Positions 63,543 through 64,000 of a stretch of DNA of 64,000 nucleotides are shown here, piece by piece. Origin of the DNA: CAZKWG01 sp964615375 (lineage in GTDB: Bacteria; Myxococcota_A; UBA796; CAZKWG01); contig CAZTOW010000003.1 of NCBI GenBank assembly GCA_964615375.1, forward strand, positions 186,001-250,000. Reading direction: 5' to 3'. How positions within the stretch are numbered: position 1 is the first letter of the stretch; each line of letters begins with the position of its first letter. The notes under the pieces were generated by a model. That model ran no database searches, was not told where the DNA came from, and saw only the letters and a program-made list of their open reading frames with translations. The translations under genes were made by a program, and so were the position numbers.

Positions 63543-64000
63543 GAGCCCTTCCCTTCCTCGCCGCCCTCACCCTCCTTCTTGTCCTCGTCCTTCTCCTTCT
63601 TCTTGGGCGGCGGGTCCTCGGGCAGGCGCACGGCGGCGCCGTCCCGCAGGCCGTCGGTGCCCACGGTGATGACGGGGTCCTGGGCCGCGAGCCCGTCGCG
63701 CACCTCCACGCGGTCGCGGTCGGCGTAGCCGATCTCCAGCCGCACCTTCTTCGCCACGCGGCGCGGGTAGGTGGGGCCCTCCTCTTCGTCCTTCTTCTCC
63801 TCCTCGCCGAGGAGGCTGGCCAGGAATTCGGGCATCTGGAAGCCGGCCTCGGCGCCCTTGTCGGCCCCGTCCTCCTTCTCCTCCTCGGGCGGGGCGTCCT
63901 CCACGCGGAAGGCGATGGGCTCGCCGTCCTCCCAGACCAGGGCGGCGCGGGGGATGGTCAGCACGCCGGATCGGCGATCCACCTCGACGCGGACGCGGGT
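63539..64000 (-). CDS. Membrane-fusion (HlyD/MFP-type) protein, C-terminal part
   Basis: The window ends inside this gene; only the last 153 residues are visible. The segment Val-Leu-Thr-Ile-Pro-Arg-Ala-Ala-Leu-Val and Val-x-x-Arg-Asp-Gly-Leu...Val-Ile-Thr-Val-Gly-Thr-Asp-Gly-Leu is the C-terminal membrane-proximal domain of RND membrane-fusion proteins. Two highly acidic/basic low-complexity stretches are inserted, one in the middle and one forming the C-terminal tail (Pro/Lys/Glu/Asp-rich). This is unusual for the family. The N-terminal part, including the lipoyl and coiled-coil domains, lies outside. Confidence 0.75.
   Translation of the reverse strand, partial: TRVRVEVDRRSGVLTIPRAALVWEDGEPIAFRVEDAPPEEEKEDGADKGAEAGFQMPEFLASLLGEEEKKDEEEGPTYPRRVAKKVRLEIGYADRDRVEVRDGLAAQDPVITVGTDGLRDGAAVRLPEDPPPKKKEKDEDKKEGEGGEEGKGS

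Overview
The window is a stretch of very GC-rich bacterial chromosome. By eye it is around 70% GC, with genes packed tightly and many 1-4 nt start/stop overlaps. The gene content points to a Myxococcota-like (former Deltaproteobacteria) lineage. It includes lipoproteins with Thr/Gly/Asp/Glu linkers after the lipobox, a large Ser/Thr kinase fused to an AAA-type ATPase and a helical-repeat tail, CotH-kinase and FG-GAP lipoproteins, a copper monooxygenase-like cytochrome, an eCIS-core (DUF4157) protein, and an F-type ATP synthase split over two loci with two different b subunits. This placement is inference: there is no rRNA, tRNA or other direct taxonomic marker in the window.

Layout. 0-6.5 kb is mostly housekeeping: GNAT fragment, Cys/Met PLP lyase, purD, TrmN6-like methyltransferase, cupin, B12-binding radical SAM protein, glyoxalase I. 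6.4-8.2 kb is a two-gene OLD/PARIS-like ATPase plus TOPRIM (DUF3226) pair. 8.3-11.6 kb holds a TPR protein, a nuclease lipoprotein and the membrane part of ATP synthase (atpZ-like, atpI-like, atpB, atpE), ending in a terminator. 11.7-19.2 kb carries secreted proteins, an SGNH hydrolase, lipoproteins and a SWIM-SNF2 helicase. 19.2-22.6 kb is a DUF4157 metalloprotease-like protein with a small NTF2-like partner. 22.8-28.8 kb (minus strand) is the remaining ATP synthase operon b'-b-delta-alpha-gamma-beta-epsilon. 28.8-31 kb holds a secreted protein and a degenerate P-loop protein with a zinc-ribbon membrane protein. 30.9-37.9 kb (minus) is an operon of a glycosidase-like protein, an alkaline-phosphatase-fold protein and the giant kinase. 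37.9-41.0 kb is a two-gene conflict-type module: a P-loop ATPase and a protein combining an NTPase-like region, an effector-associated (death-like) domain and a SAVED domain. 41-53.8 kb is envelope and secreted functions: O-antigen ligase, lipoproteins, CotH, 2-hydroxyacid dehydrogenase, Uma2 nuclease-fold protein, M4 metalloprotease, cytochrome/Cu-monooxygenase, PDZ protein, SGNH hydrolase. 53.8-55.7 kb is an AAA+ ATPase-SLOG fusion. 55.7-64 kb (minus) is a tripartite efflux operon (membrane-fusion protein, two RND permeases, TolC-like channel) that runs off the right edge.

The most promising leads for an undescribed system are the ATPase/EAD-SAVED pair at 37.9-41.0 kb, which has no cyclic-nucleotide synthase beside it and carries a terminator-like hairpin inside its inter-domain linker, and the AAA-SLOG fusion at 53.8-55.7 kb. 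The ATPase-TOPRIM pair at 6.4-8.2 kb and the DUF4157 pair at 19.2-22.6 kb come next. All domain calls were made by reading the sequence; no database or structure search was run.
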